The position numbers and the translations under genes are program-made. Of a DNA stretch of 64,000 bases, positions 1-7,245 are shown piece by piece; position 1 is the stretch's first letter; each line of letters opens with the position of its first letter. Below the pieces are notes generated by a model that did not search any database, was not told where the DNA came from, and worked only from the letters and a program-made list of their open reading frames with translations. Source of the DNA: Winslowiella toletana (GTDB taxonomy: Bacteria; Pseudomonadota; Gammaproteobacteria; Enterobacterales; Enterobacteriaceae); the NCBI RefSeq assembly GCF_032164335.1, contig NZ_CP134152.1:1674001-1738000 (forward strand), in the 5' to 3' direction.

Positions 1-242
1 GCCATCGGCAGGGCGAAGTAAATAAACATCACCTGCACTACAATTGGCGTACCGCGAATCAATTCAATAAATACCAGCGCGATATTACGGGAAAACCAGC
101 CGCCATAGGCGCGGGCAAATCCGGCAATCAGGCCGATAATCAGGCCGCCAACCAGACCGAGGACCGAGATCCACAAGGTCATTTTGGCGCCTTCAAGCAG
201 GATAGGAAGAGCAGGCCAGATGGCGCTCCAGTCGAACTGCAT
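1..242 (-). CDS. glnP: Glutamine ABC transporter permease GlnP (5' part only)
   Basis: Inner-membrane permease of the GlnHPQ high-affinity glutamine importer. Only the first 80 or so codons are present; the gene runs off the left edge of the window. The protein begins [20 protein letters not shown], followed by the first hydrophobic segment and an ELIRGTPI stretch, typical of His/Glu/Gln/Arg-type permeases. The ATG (complement of 240-242) follows a GGGAG ribosome site at good spacing. It lies downstream of glnH on the same strand, the usual glnHPQ order, so the two are probably co-transcribed from the promoter before glnH. Confidence 0.95.
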   Translation of the reverse strand, partial: MQFDWSAIWPALPILLEGAKMTLWISVLGLVGGLIIGLIAGFARAYGGWFSRNIALVFIELIRGTPIVVQVMFIYFALPM

Positions 243-384
243 GATGCTTTCTCCCGAACTAAAACAATTTTTGTTGAATGGAAAAACGCAGAGACGCAAT
301 GCCGTCACTGACGTAAATGGCGCGGCAAAACTTAATAGCGGCATAAATGCCCGGCAGATTAATATTTTGCATGCAATTTAACGA

Positions 385-400
385 GCGGCGTTGTTGCCGC
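385..400 (-). repeat. Small hairpin in the glnH-glnP spacer
   Basis: Inverted repeat GCGGC/GCCGC around a 6-nt loop, 31 nt downstream of the glnH stop codon. It has no U-tract, so it is unlikely to end transcription fully. The roughly 190-nt spacer between glnH and glnP is long for an operon. A hairpin here could protect the abundant binding-protein message from 3' decay; that role is inference. Confidence 0.35.
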
Positions 401-431
401 ACGTTAAGTTGCCGGACGCTAACCGATTATA

Positions 432-1178
432 TTATTTTGGTTCGCTGCCGAACCATTTTTTATAGATAGTATTATAAGTGCCGTTATCGCGCAGGGTTTT
501 CAGCGCGCCGTTAACCTTCTCACGCAGTTCGTCGCTGCCTTTCGGGAAAGCAATACCGTACTGCTGTGCTTCAATCGAATCTCCTACCGCTTTGAACTTG
601 CCTTTACCGGCGGTATTGATGAAGTACAGAATATTTGGTGTATCGTGCAGGACGGCATCCGCACGGTTGGTACCCAGTTCCATATAAGCATTGTCGATAT
701 TCGGGAACTGACGCAGGGCTTTGGTTTTGATGTTCTGTTTCGCGTAATCGACGGAACCGGTGCCGCTCTTCACCGCCACCACTTTACCGTCCAGATCATC
801 AATGCCTTTCACCTCATTGTTGTTCTCTCTTACCATTACCAGCAGGCCGCTTTTGTAGTAACCGTCAGAGAAATCAATCGCCTTTTTGCGCTCGTCGGTG
901 ATGGTGATGCCCGCCAGTGCCAGGTCGATATTGCGTGTTTGCAGGGCAGGGATGATGCCGCTGAAGTCCATAGGCTTCAGGGTGTATTCGACGTTCAGCT
1001 GTTTCGCGATGGCGTCCCACAAATCGATATCGAAACCGACATATTTATCGCCTTGTTTAAACTCAAACGGAACGAAGGCGGTATCGGTAGCGACAATCAG
1101 TTTCTTTTCAGCCGCTGTGGAAGAAACAGCAAATGCCAGCGCCAGCGCGGCAACGGAAACCTTAAAAATCGACTTCAT
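432..1178 (-). CDS. glnH: Glutamine-binding periplasmic protein GlnH
   Basis: Periplasmic solute-binding protein of the glutamine ABC importer (SBP family 3). It has a lysine-bearing signal peptide with a hydrophobic core ending near the SSTAAE cleavage region, then the binding-protein core with [12 protein letters not shown], a [19 protein letters not shown] segment and a C-terminal YKKWFG. The 248-residue length equals the E. coli protein. Two ATG codons are adjacent. The second (MKSIF) is chosen because the AAGGA ribosome site is 7 nt from it and only 4 nt from the first. It is the first gene of glnHP(Q). Upstream DNA carries NtrC-type and sigma-54-type signals, so nitrogen limitation should induce it. 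Confidence 0.97.
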   Translation of the reverse strand: MKSIFKVSVAALALAFAVSSTAAEKKLIVATDTAFVPFEFKQGDKYVGFDIDLWDAIAKQLNVEYTLKPMDFSGIIPALQTRNIDLALAGITITDERKKAIDFSDGYYKSGLLVMVRENNNEVKGIDDLDGKVVAVKSGTGSVDYAKQNIKTKALRQFPNIDNAYMELGTNRADAVLHDTPNILYFINTAGKGKFKAVGDSIEAQQYGIAFPKGSDELREKVNGALKTLRDNGTYNTIYKKWFGSEPK

Positions 1179-1236
1179 CATTTTATCCTTATCATTGAAT
1201 CGGGGGGGCCCCGCTTTTTGATGCCTGCTGCCATAT

Positions 1237-1252
1237 GAAAAATCTATGCCAA
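1237..1252 (-). promoter_or_regulatory. Candidate sigma-54 promoter of glnH (glnHp2-like)
   Basis: Read on the minus strand, TTGGCATAGATTTTTCA has the -24 GG (1249-1250) exactly 10 nt from the -12 position, where TC replaces the usual GC. The expected start of transcription is near 1225, giving a leader of about 45 nt. The -12 element is imperfect, but the two NtrC-type sites about 106 and 119 bp upstream support the call. Confidence 0.6.
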
Positions 1253-1322
1253 CTTTTCATTATGATTGAAAACAGTGGCTTAATTCATCGGCCAAACAGG
1301 AATTCTTTAGCTTTACGTGCTG

Positions 1323-1352
1323 CGCACCAAAATGGGGCACCGTCCTGGTGCG
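1323..1352 (-). promoter_or_regulatory. Two overlapping NtrC-type sites upstream of glnH
   Basis: The NtrC consensus is TGCACC-N5-GGTGCA. Site 1 (1323-1339) reads CGCACC-AAAAT-GGGGCA. Site 2 (1336-1352) reads GGCACC-GTCCT-GGTGCG. Their centres are 13 bp apart. E. coli glnHp2 is known to have two overlapping NtrC sites about 13 bp apart, more than 100 bp upstream of the start. The layout here reproduces that. A third half-site (GGTGCA, 1366-1371) lies further upstream. Confidence 0.7.
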
Positions 1353-1470
1353 CCTTGATCATAACGGTGCAGCAGCACACAGGCAATCAGAGCATTAAAT
1401 AGGGGGATTAATGAACAGGATAGTTAGAAATATGTTATCGGGCTCATACTTCTGGGTGAATAATTGAAGT

Positions 1471-1734
1471 TTAGCGCAGCTGACTGTCTTTGCTGCCGCG
1501 TCGGTTGTACAGTGCGGCGCTGCTTTTTTCATCATGCTGCTGCTGACAGGTTACGCAATATTGCACGCCGGGCAGGGCGATACGCCGTGCTTCAGGAATC
1601 GGTTCATCACACTCCTGACAAAACTCGGCGCTGACGCCATTGTGCAGGTGCTGTCGTGCACGCTGAATCGCGTCATCAATGGTGGAATCAATTTGCTGCT
1701 GAACAGCATCATCAGACGCCCATCCGCTTGCCAT
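1471..1734 (-). CDS. ybiI: DksA/TraR-type zinc finger protein YbiI
   Basis: Small protein of 87 residues with a C4 zinc finger formed by FCQEC and YCVTC, separated by 17 residues. It ends NRRGSKDSQLR like E. coli YbiI (88 residues). It belongs to the DksA/TraR zinc-finger family but lacks the long coiled coil of DksA; its molecular role is not established. The start is the MASGWAS methionine, preceded by GGGGAG 5-9 nt upstream. Longer upstream in-frame codons are rejected because they overlap the dps terminator. It is downstream of dps on the same strand. Confidence 0.9.
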   Translation of the reverse strand: MASGWASDDAVQQQIDSTIDDAIQRARQHLHNGVSAEFCQECDEPIPEARRIALPGVQYCVTCQQQHDEKSSAALYNRRGSKDSQLR

Positions 1735-1751
1735 ATTTTTCTCCCCACAAT

Positions 1752-1783
1752 AAAAAAAAGCGCATGACGAGGTCATCCGCTTT
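1752..1783 (-). terminator. Rho-independent terminator downstream of dps
   Basis: On the minus strand the RNA forms a stem from AAAGCG and ATGAC to GTCAT and CGCTTT with a CTC loop and one G-G mismatch, followed by eight U. A second 7-bp hairpin without U-tract (CCGGCGA/TCGCCGG, 1799-1817) precedes it. The structure ends 17 nt before the ybiI start, so ybiI probably depends on read-through or its own promoter. Confidence 0.75.
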
Positions 1784-1826
1784 CCGGGTCAGATTAAGCC
1801 GGCGAACGCGTCGCCGGATAAATCAG

Positions 1827-2330
1827 TTATTCAATATTAGACTCGATAAACCACAGGAATTTGTCGAGGTCACGCGATGCCGCAGTAAAGATGTCGGCAC
1901 TGTCTTCATCTGCCACTTCACCAATCGCTTTACGCAGATCGTTGGCTACCACACCGTAACGGTCAGCCAGTGCTTTCAGGTGATCCTGAACGCTGTGAAT
2001 GTTCAGCGGATAGCTTTTCAGTGGCGTTCTGTCGTTAACAATCTGAGTGGTACCCAGCGCCACGCCGCCCAGCTGAACGACACGTTCTGCAATGGTATCC
2101 TGGTGGTCGGTAATTGCGGTGCGGAATCCGTCCAGCATTTCATGCACGCCAATAAAGTTAGCGCCACGCATGTTCCAGTGAGCCTGTTTGGTGATCAGGG
2201 ACAGGTCAATCAGCTCGGTAACCAGACGATTGAGCACCTCGATTGTGGCTTTTTTGTCATTCTCTGCCACGTCATTACGGGTGTAAATCAGATCGGAAGA
2301 TTTTGTTTTAACCAGTTTAGCGGTACTCAT
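1827..2330 (-). CDS. dps: Dps ferritin-like DNA-protecting protein
   Basis: Dps forms a dodecameric shell that oxidises and stores iron using hydrogen peroxide and condenses DNA in starvation. The 167-residue product keeps the ferroxidase ligands His51, His63, Asp67, Asp78 and Glu82 at E. coli numbering (AHWNMRG and VHEMLDGF motifs). It also keeps the lysine-rich N-terminus used for DNA binding. Of two tandem ATGs, the second (MSTAKLVK) is chosen by homology; GAGGA lies 8 nt upstream of it. A SigmaS/sigma70-type promoter with extended -10 lies 47 bp upstream, and its own terminator follows. Confidence 0.98.
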   Translation of the reverse strand: MSTAKLVKTKSSDLIYTRNDVAENDKKATIEVLNRLVTELIDLSLITKQAHWNMRGANFIGVHEMLDGFRTAITDHQDTIAERVVQLGGVALGTTQIVNDRTPLKSYPLNIHSVQDHLKALADRYGVVANDLRKAIGEVADEDSADIFTAASRDLDKFLWFIESNIE

Positions 2331-2376
2331 CATTAATATCCTCTTAATGTCGGTTGTCCTGAATAGTACGGAAATA

Positions 2377-2386
2377 AGTATAGCAC
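2377..2386 (-). promoter_or_regulatory. dps promoter -10 with MntR-like half-box
   Basis: On the minus strand GTGCTATACT provides an extended -10 (TGC then TATACT, 2377-2382). No good -35 is seen 17 bp upstream, which fits a SigmaS- or activator-dependent promoter. The plus-strand bases TATAGCAC (2379-2386) are identical to the first eight bases of the MntR-like box at 6621. E. coli dps is a known MntR target. The promoter call is good; the MntR reading is tentative. Confidence 0.6.
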
Positions 2387-2685
2387 CTGTTTTTTACTCT
2401 GCAGGAAAGTTGCTGCCTATTAGTCAGATAGCGACCACCTGTTGAGTAATCGTTGAGTAATAAAGCCGCCGCCACAGCAGTAAAATATAAATGCTAATGG
2501 TATTGATAATATTTATTATTAAGTTGTCGGTTTTATCTTGCTGATTTGTTGAGGTTTAATTTATAAATGACGAGAAAAGACCACAAAGTGCGTTATTTAA
2601 TGCAGAAGAATGACAGAATGTAACTGTAACGATTATTTAACTTTAAATTTAAAATAAATAACACAATCAGCATAACGACTGATTA
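2387..2685. other. AT-rich intergenic region upstream of dps
   Basis: About 300 bases between the dps -10 element and the rhtA 3' hairpin. The part from roughly 2460 to 2680 is very AT-rich with several A/T runs, compatible with H-NS, IHF or Fis binding, which control dps in E. coli. No ORF with a ribosome site and no clear RNA gene was found. Confidence 0.4.
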
Positions 2686-2708
2686 TTCAGCCTCATACTG
2701 AGGCTGAA
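2686..2708 (-). terminator. Hairpin after rhtA
   Basis: Perfect 10-bp stem TTCAGCCTCA/TGAGGCTGAA with a 3-nt loop, starting 12 nt after the rhtA stop codon on the minus strand. The following bases (TAATAATC) are only weakly U-rich, so termination strength is uncertain. Confidence 0.55.
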
Positions 2709-2720
2709 CGAGGAATATTC

Positions 2721-3632
2721 TCAATCCTGAGATCGCGGCATATCCTCTATAGACGTAATCTGGACTTCTTTAGGCCGCATGGTGAGCGTTGCACCGGCGG
2801 AAGCCGCGATGATTGCCAGCAGCGCCAGCCATTGCACCAGCGTCAGTCGTTCACCGAGAAACAGCATGCCGGAAAAGGCAGCCATTGCCGGTTCAAGACT
2901 CATCATGGTGCCAAAGGTTCTGGCTGGCAAACGCGTTAAGGCGATCATCTCCAGTGAATAGGGCAGTGCGGTCGACAGCACCGCTATCGCCAACGCCAGC
3001 GGAATCAGCGACAGTTGCCAGATACCGCTGTCGGCGAAACTCAGCCCGAGCGGCACAAAAATCACTGATGCGATCACCGAGCCCATCGCCACCGTAGCCG
3101 GGCCATGTTCCGCCCCAGCCTTCTGACCGGAAAGAATATATAACGCCCAGCAGACGCCGGCACCTACCGCCAGCGCGGCACCCTGTGCATCGACGCTGGA
3201 GATATCATGGCCGAGCGGCAGCAAAAACCACAGGCCGACAATCGCCAGCAGCACCCAGATAAAATCCAGCAGCCGACGTGAACCGATCAGGGCAAGAAAT
3301 AACGGTCCGGTAAATTCCAGCGCCACTGCAATACCCAGCGGCACGGTACGCAGCGACAAATAAAACAGATAGTTCATTCCGCCGAGCGCCAGCCCGTAAA
3401 TCAGCAAGGGCACGCGCTGTTCACGACTAAAGCGCAACCGCCAGGGCTTAAACACCAGGCATAAAATAATCGTGCCCAGCCCAAGTCGTAATGCGGTAAT
3501 ACCGGGCGCACCGACCTGAGGAAACAGCGTTTTAGCCAGTGAAGCGCCACCCTGAATAGAGGTCATGGCAATAATTAAAACCAATATCGGTAGCCATACC
3601 GGCGACTTTGCCGGTGAAAGTGCAGAGGACAT
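2721..3632 (-). CDS. rhtA: Threonine/homoserine exporter RhtA
   Basis: Inner-membrane exporter of the drug/metabolite transporter superfamily with two EamA repeats and about ten membrane segments. Landmarks shared with E. coli RhtA include SIQGGASLAK near the N-terminus, GGMNYLFYLS, VALEFTGPL, YILSGQKAGAEHGPATVA and the TALPYSLEMIALTRLP loop. At 303 residues it is slightly longer than E. coli RhtA (295), with a divergent hydrophilic C-terminus. It exports homoserine and threonine, limiting amino-acid overflow. It is monocistronic between dps and ompX, as in E. coli. Confidence 0.95.
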   Translation of the reverse strand: MSSALSPAKSPVWLPILVLIIAMTSIQGGASLAKTLFPQVGAPGITALRLGLGTIILCLVFKPWRLRFSREQRVPLLIYGLALGGMNYLFYLSLRTVPLGIAVALEFTGPLFLALIGSRRLLDFIWVLLAIVGLWFLLPLGHDISSVDAQGAALAVGAGVCWALYILSGQKAGAEHGPATVAMGSVIASVIFVPLGLSFADSGIWQLSLIPLALAIAVLSTALPYSLEMIALTRLPARTFGTMMSLEPAMAAFSGMLFLGERLTLVQWLALLAIIAASAGATLTMRPKEVQITSIEDMPRSQD

Positions 3633-3947
3633 GCAGCAAACCTGTCTGGGAAACCCTGAGGTTAAAGATTAATAAGTACGTCAGTGTAATGGAGACTGGG
3701 CAGAAAAAAATGCGCTGGCAGCGAAAAAAATGTCGTCGACGAGCGTCAAAAGCGGCAATTTAAGTAAAGAAGTGTCAGGATTAATTAAGAATTATCCCAA
3801 TGAACCTTTTTTTACAATTGAGAATTAAACCGGTTATACTACCTGAAATGGTATATAAAATAGTAACATACAAAATGTCATTAACTTTCTGTTACACCAT
3901 ACCTGGTGTTAGACAACAATTTGCAGGCAGAGTTTCTTGCTGATTTT
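3633..3947. other. Intergenic region between rhtA and ompX
   Basis: Divergent spacer of just over 300 bases carrying the upstream DNA of rhtA (minus) and ompX (plus). The ompX-proximal half is AT-rich. Apart from the ompX promoter listed separately, no small RNA with a terminator and no short ORF with a ribosome site was recognised. Confidence 0.4.
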
Positions 3948-3956
3948 TGTTATATT
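3948..3956 (+). promoter_or_regulatory. ompX promoter, extended -10
   Basis: TGTTATATT supplies a TG-N extension and the -10 hexamer TATATT (3951-3956). The -35 region is poor, as expected for an extended -10 promoter. Transcription would start near 3963, giving a leader of about 38 nt that ends in a GAGGTGG ribosome site before the ATG at 4001. Confidence 0.55.
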
Positions 3957-4000
3957 TTAACTGTTGTCAGGAGAGAAGTACTTTCACATTTGAGGTGGTT

Positions 4001-4510
4001 ATGAAAAAAATTGCATGTCTTTCAGCACTGGCTTGTGTACTGGCTGTATCCGCGGGTTCCGCAATGGCGCAGAGCACCATCACTGGTGGTTACGCACAGA
4101 GCGACTTCCAGGGTGTTGTTAATAAAGCCAACGGTTTCAACTTGAAGTATCGCTACGAAAACGGCAGCGATCCACTGGGCTGGATCGGTTCTTTCACCTG
4201 GACCGAAAAAAACCAGAACGTTGATACCCTGTACGCTAAATCCCAATACTACGGCCTGACTGCAGGTCCAGCTTACCGTCTGAACGACTGGGCAAGCATC
4301 TACGGTGTTGTTGGTGTTGGCTACGGTAAAACTAGCGTAACTGGCCCAGATCGCGAAAAAGGCGATGGCAGCGACTACGGTTTCTCCTACGGTGCTGGTC
4401 TGCAGTTCAACCCAATGGAAAACGTTGCACTGGATGTTGGTTACGAGCAGAGCCGTATCCGCAGTGTAGACGTTGGTACCTGGATCGTTGGTGCAGGTTA
4501 CCGCTTCTAA
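4001..4510 (+). CDS. ompX: Outer membrane protein OmpX
   Basis: Small eight-stranded outer-membrane beta-barrel of the Ail/Lom/OmpX family (169 residues; E. coli 171). It has a classic signal peptide MKKIACLSALACVLAVSAGS with cleavage after AMA. Alternating strands follow, with the conserved YYGLTAGPAYRLNDWASIYG and DYGFSYGAGLQFNPMENVAL regions, and the C-terminal aromatic residue (GAGYRF) needed for outer-membrane assembly. The methionine at 4001 is chosen over an earlier in-frame codon because of the signal peptide and GAGGTGG. In enterobacteria such messages are commonly controlled by Hfq-dependent RNAs and envelope stress. It has its own promoter and terminator. Confidence 0.98.
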   Translation: MKKIACLSALACVLAVSAGSAMAQSTITGGYAQSDFQGVVNKANGFNLKYRYENGSDPLGWIGSFTWTEKNQNVDTLYAKSQYYGLTAGPAYRLNDWASIYGVVGVGYGKTSVTGPDREKGDGSDYGFSYGAGLQFNPMENVALDVGYEQSRIRSVDVGTWIVGAGYRF

Positions 4511-4550
4511 GTTTGCTAATCCAGCCAGAAATATTCTGGCTTGATGATAA

Positions 4551-4577
4551 AAATCCGCCCTGGTGGCGGATTTTTTT
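4551..4577 (+). terminator. Rho-independent terminator of ompX
   Basis: Perfect 9-bp stem AAATCCGCC/GGCGGATTT with a CTGGT loop and a run of seven T on the plus strand. A smaller 7-bp hairpin (GCCAGAA/TTCTGGC) precedes it. The A-rich left flank means it could also act on the opgE transcript arriving from the other side. Confidence 0.9.
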
Positions 4578-4602
4578 ATGGCAAAAATCGCTGAGTCCGG
4601 CC

Positions 4603-6183
4603 TCAGCGGGCAAACGCATCCTGACCAAGATACTGATAATTAACCTTCTTCAGCGCAAAATTAGTGACGTAAACCGGTGGTGCAGCATCTTTCGAAGCAA
4701 AACGGTAGCGGGCAATAATCTGTTTGCTGCTGATGCCAGTCCACTGCGAAAACAGCTGTAAAAAATCATTCGCCGAACGCGCTGCCTTGATGATCTGACG
4801 CTTAGTATCCTGACCTGAAGTGATAAACATCGGCACCTGGAAGTTTTGCTGATACTTGTCATCATGAGCGAGATACTCGTTTTTACTGCCTTTCTCTTTA
4901 AATGCCATGCCGTGATCTGAGAAGTAAAGCATCGAGTAACTCAGCCCGCTGTTATGTAACTGCTGCTGTAGCTGCTGTAAAAAGCGATCGGTCTGGGTGA
5001 TGCTGTACAGATAGCACGACGTCTCCGTGGAGTGAACAAAGCTGGCAAACTTGCCCCTGGTACGATCGCAGGCCTTGGGGTGTGAACCAATAATATGGTA
5101 AATCAGCAAGCGGGGGGCATCGACCGGCTGTGTCAACGCCTGCGGCGTCAGTTTCAGCAAATCGTCATCGTCGGTGGACTTATCTGCTTCGAAATCCCCC
5201 TGTTTCAGGAAGTGTACGTGATCGGCACGACGCGCAATACTGGCAATCGGCGTGTCAAATTTGCCAATTTGTCCCTGATTGGAGAACCACCAGGTGTCAA
5301 AGCCGGCACGGTTAGCCAGCGTAACGATATTGTCCTGATACAGTGGTTGGCCGTCGACCACCCGGTTAAGCGTTAACCCCAGTGATTTTTGCGTTGAGGA
5401 AGCCGCCGCGGTGTAGTTAACAAAAAATTGGCCTTTCGCCTCACTGGCAAACGGGGTGTTATTCCAGCGCCCGCCGAATGCACCGAGCGCATCACGCCGC
5501 GCGCTTTCACCAATCACCATCACATACACCTGACGTGAAGGCTTTACGCCGGTCACCGTCCAGCTGTCCTGCAACGACGTCAGCTGATTCATGCGGTCGA
5601 TCTCATCATCCACCGACATTTTGCTGACCACGCTGTCCTTAACAAAGCGCACCAGCGGATAACCAGCATCGCTGAGGCTGAAAGGATAGTCCGCCAGCTT
5701 ATTCAGCACCGGTTGCGTCAGCCACGCCACCGCCGCAAATGCCAGGCAGGCTGAATCAGCATGCGACCAGCGGCGTGCCATGGCAGGCTTACGGCGCAGG
5801 GCGATAAAGCCGGTCAGCAGAATGGCGCAGGCGATAGCGTAATCCTGCGGTGGAAAGATCTGCATGATTTCGCTGGCTTCCGCGACATTGGTCGAATGTA
5901 ACGCCAGCAGAGTATTAAAATTGGGCGGGCCGTAAGTCTGACCAAAGGGATAATAGCTACTGGCCACCAGCGTAGTGACGATAATCAGTGCTTTCAACAG
6001 GCGCGGCGCACGGCTGTGCAGCAACATCATCAGCGCGCTGAACGCGCAGGTATACAGCAGGCTCAGCGGATAGCCGAACGCCAGATTGATTAACAGTGAG
6101 AACAGCAGATACAGCCCAATATACGGGCTGAACAGCTCACGGGAACCGGTCACCGCCGCAGTTTTAATCAGAGTCAGATTCAT
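4603..6183 (-). CDS. opgE: Phosphoethanolamine transferase OpgE (YbiP)
   Basis: Inner-membrane enzyme of the EptA/YhjW sulfatase-like family. The orthologue OpgE transfers phosphoethanolamine to osmoregulated periplasmic glucans. It has 526 residues (E. coli 527). About five membrane segments fill residues 1-170. The periplasmic catalytic domain carries VIGESARRDALGAFGG, where the metal-binding Glu and nucleophile region sit; the GSTQKSL-like stretch ASSTQKSLGLTLNR; HIIGSHPKACDRT; and FSDHGMAFKEKG with metal-binding Asp-His. The ribosome site is weak (AAGATAAATA before ATG). A 7-bp hairpin (6214-6234) lies in the leader. It is convergent with ompX. Confidence 0.95.
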   Translation of the reverse strand: MNLTLIKTAAVTGSRELFSPYIGLYLLFSLLINLAFGYPLSLLYTCAFSALMMLLHSRAPRLLKALIIVTTLVASSYYPFGQTYGPPNFNTLLALHSTNVAEASEIMQIFPPQDYAIACAILLTGFIALRRKPAMARRWSHADSACLAFAAVAWLTQPVLNKLADYPFSLSDAGYPLVRFVKDSVVSKMSVDDEIDRMNQLTSLQDSWTVTGVKPSRQVYVMVIGESARRDALGAFGGRWNNTPFASEAKGQFFVNYTAAASSTQKSLGLTLNRVVDGQPLYQDNIVTLANRAGFDTWWFSNQGQIGKFDTPIASIARRADHVHFLKQGDFEADKSTDDDDLLKLTPQALTQPVDAPRLLIYHIIGSHPKACDRTRGKFASFVHSTETSCYLYSITQTDRFLQQLQQQLHNSGLSYSMLYFSDHGMAFKEKGSKNEYLAHDDKYQQNFQVPMFITSGQDTKRQIIKAARSANDFLQLFSQWTGISSKQIIARYRFASKDAAPPVYVTNFALKKVNYQYLGQDAFAR

Positions 6184-6417
6184 TATTTATCTTATTGAGA
6201 CGCAAAAAACGCATCTTCAGTGGGTGTCTGAAGACGTAGTCAGGCCTGGAACGACTCGTTTTGAATGGGATTAGGGACGGGTTTGGCGCGCCGTTTTTGC
6301 CAGCACTCTCACGAAAGGCATAGCAAGATAATCCTCGCTTTCAACAAAGGCAACCAGTAGCGAAGAAAGTTTCTGTGAACCGGGAAACAGTTTTTATACG
6401 GCAGAAGAGGGAAGAGG

Positions 6418-6528
6418 TTAAGAAGCCTGGTTGTCAGGCTTCTTGGGCGCGGTCAGCATCTCTAACAGCATCAGGCGCAGAGTAAATGGCGATCGACTAA
6501 ACAACCGCAGTAATAATGGTGCTTTCAT
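6418..6528 (-). CDS. mntS: Small manganese-response protein MntS
   Basis: A 36-codon ORF, below the size most gene finders report. The central RLFSRSPFTLRLMLLEML closely matches the E. coli MntS segment RVFSHSPFKVRLMLLSML; the tail differs. E. coli MntS (42 residues) raises the usable manganese pool, probably by inhibiting the MntP exporter, and is repressed by MntR. A strong GGAGG lies 8 nt upstream of the ATG. It is divergent from mntR, as in E. coli, with two MntR-like boxes in the shared region. The last codons form a terminator stem, so the gene ends inside its own hairpin. Confidence 0.9.
   Translation of the reverse strand: MKAPLLLRLFSRSPFTLRLMLLEMLTAPKKPDNQAS
6420..6444 (-). terminator. 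Hairpin overlapping the 3' end of mntS
   Basis: Perfect 10-bp stem AAGAAGCCTG/CAGGCTTCTT with a 5-nt loop on the minus strand. It encodes the last eight codons of mntS and ends at its stop codon. The downstream sequence (AACCTCTTCCCTC) is pyrimidine-rich but not a pure U-tract, so it may act as a terminator or as a 3' stabilising stem. Confidence 0.65.
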
Positions 6529-6620
6529 GGTGGTAACCTCCTGTGACGCCCAACCTGGCATCACCTTATTGCTCATTTGCATTGTGCTGACTCATATTCA
6601 ATGGTTGCTTTATAGACAGG

Positions 6621-6655
6621 TATAGCACAGGCTATATCCCATAGCCAGTGCTATT
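6621..6655. promoter_or_regulatory. Two MntR-like operator boxes between mntS and mntR
   Basis: Box 1 (6621-6636) is TATAGC-ACAG-GCTATA, a perfect 6-bp palindrome. Box 2 (6640-6655) is CATAGC-CAGT-GCTATT with 5-bp perfect arms. Centres are 19 bp apart. Both resemble the enterobacterial MntR operator (ATAGC-N4-GCTAT core). Box 1 overlaps likely mntS -10 sequences (TATACC or TATAAA on the minus strand), suiting repression of mntS by manganese-loaded MntR. Confidence 0.75.
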
Positions 6656-6665
6656 TGTCGGAAAA

Positions 6666-6694
6666 TTTGTGCTTCTTTGAGCTTCGTTTACAAT
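6666..6694 (+). promoter_or_regulatory. Probable mntR promoter
   Basis: TTTGTG (6666-6671) and TACAAT (6689-6694) are separated by exactly 17 bp, matching a sigma-70 layout. The start would be near 6701, about 54 nt before the mntR ATG. The nearest MntR-like box ends 10 bp upstream of the -35. Confidence 0.5.
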
Positions 6695-6754
6695 GTGGCA
6701 CCAACAGACCTGCAAGGGTGTTAATAGCGCAGGTTAAAAAGAAGAGGAAGTTGA

Positions 6755-7216
6755 ATGAGTCGTCGCGCCAAACCCGCTGTTGCCAGTCTTAATGGGCCAC
6801 TGAAAGATATCGAAGAACATGTCGAAGGATTTCGTCAGGTTCGTGAGGCGCATCGCCGCGAGCTGATTGATGACTATGTTGAGTTAATTTCCGATCTGAT
6901 CCGCGAATTTGGAGAAGCGCGTCAGGTGGATATGGCGGCGCGCCTTGGCGTTTCCCAGCCAACAGTAGCGAAAATGCTGAAGCGTCTGGCGACGGGCGGG
7001 CTGGTGGTTCAGGTGCCTTATCGTGGGGTATTTTTGACCGAAGAAGGCGAGAAGCTGGCGGAAGAGAGCCGTGAGCGCCACCATATCGTCGAAACCTTTT
7101 TGCTGGCGCTGGGTATCAGCCCCGACACTGCACGCCGGGATGCAGAAGGTATCGAGCATCACGTCAGTGACGAAACGCTGGCAATTTTCCAGCAATTTTA
7201 CCAGAACCGTGGCTAA
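6755..7216 (+). CDS. mntR: Manganese-responsive regulator MntR
   Basis: DtxR-family metalloregulator of 153 residues (E. coli 155). The N-terminal winged helix includes [20 protein letters not shown], the recognition helix-turn-helix, around residues 51-70. The metal-binding and dimerisation part contains [21 protein letters not shown] and [14 protein letters not shown] with the conserved Glu/His ligands. With Mn(II) it represses uptake and mntS and activates the exporter in E. coli. A GAGGAAG ribosome site precedes the ATG. ybiR follows 29 nt downstream in the same orientation, probably co-transcribed. Confidence 0.97.
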   Translation: MSRRAKPAVASLNGPLKDIEEHVEGFRQVREAHRRELIDDYVELISDLIREFGEARQVDMAARLGVSQPTVAKMLKRLATGGLVVQVPYRGVFLTEEGEKLAEESRERHHIVETFLLALGISPDTARRDAEGIEHHVSDETLAIFQQFYQNRG

Positions 7217-7245
7217 CTTCCGACCACTCTGACCTGCGAGTCATC

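Noticed and set aside
645-1238. Long plus-strand ORF of 197 codons opposite glnH
   Set aside because: It is antisense to a strongly conserved gene, has no ribosome site, and its composition is that of a complementary-frame shadow.
1656-2336. Plus-strand ORF of 226 codons across ybiI and dps
   Set aside because: Antisense to two real genes and their terminator; no promoter or ribosome site.
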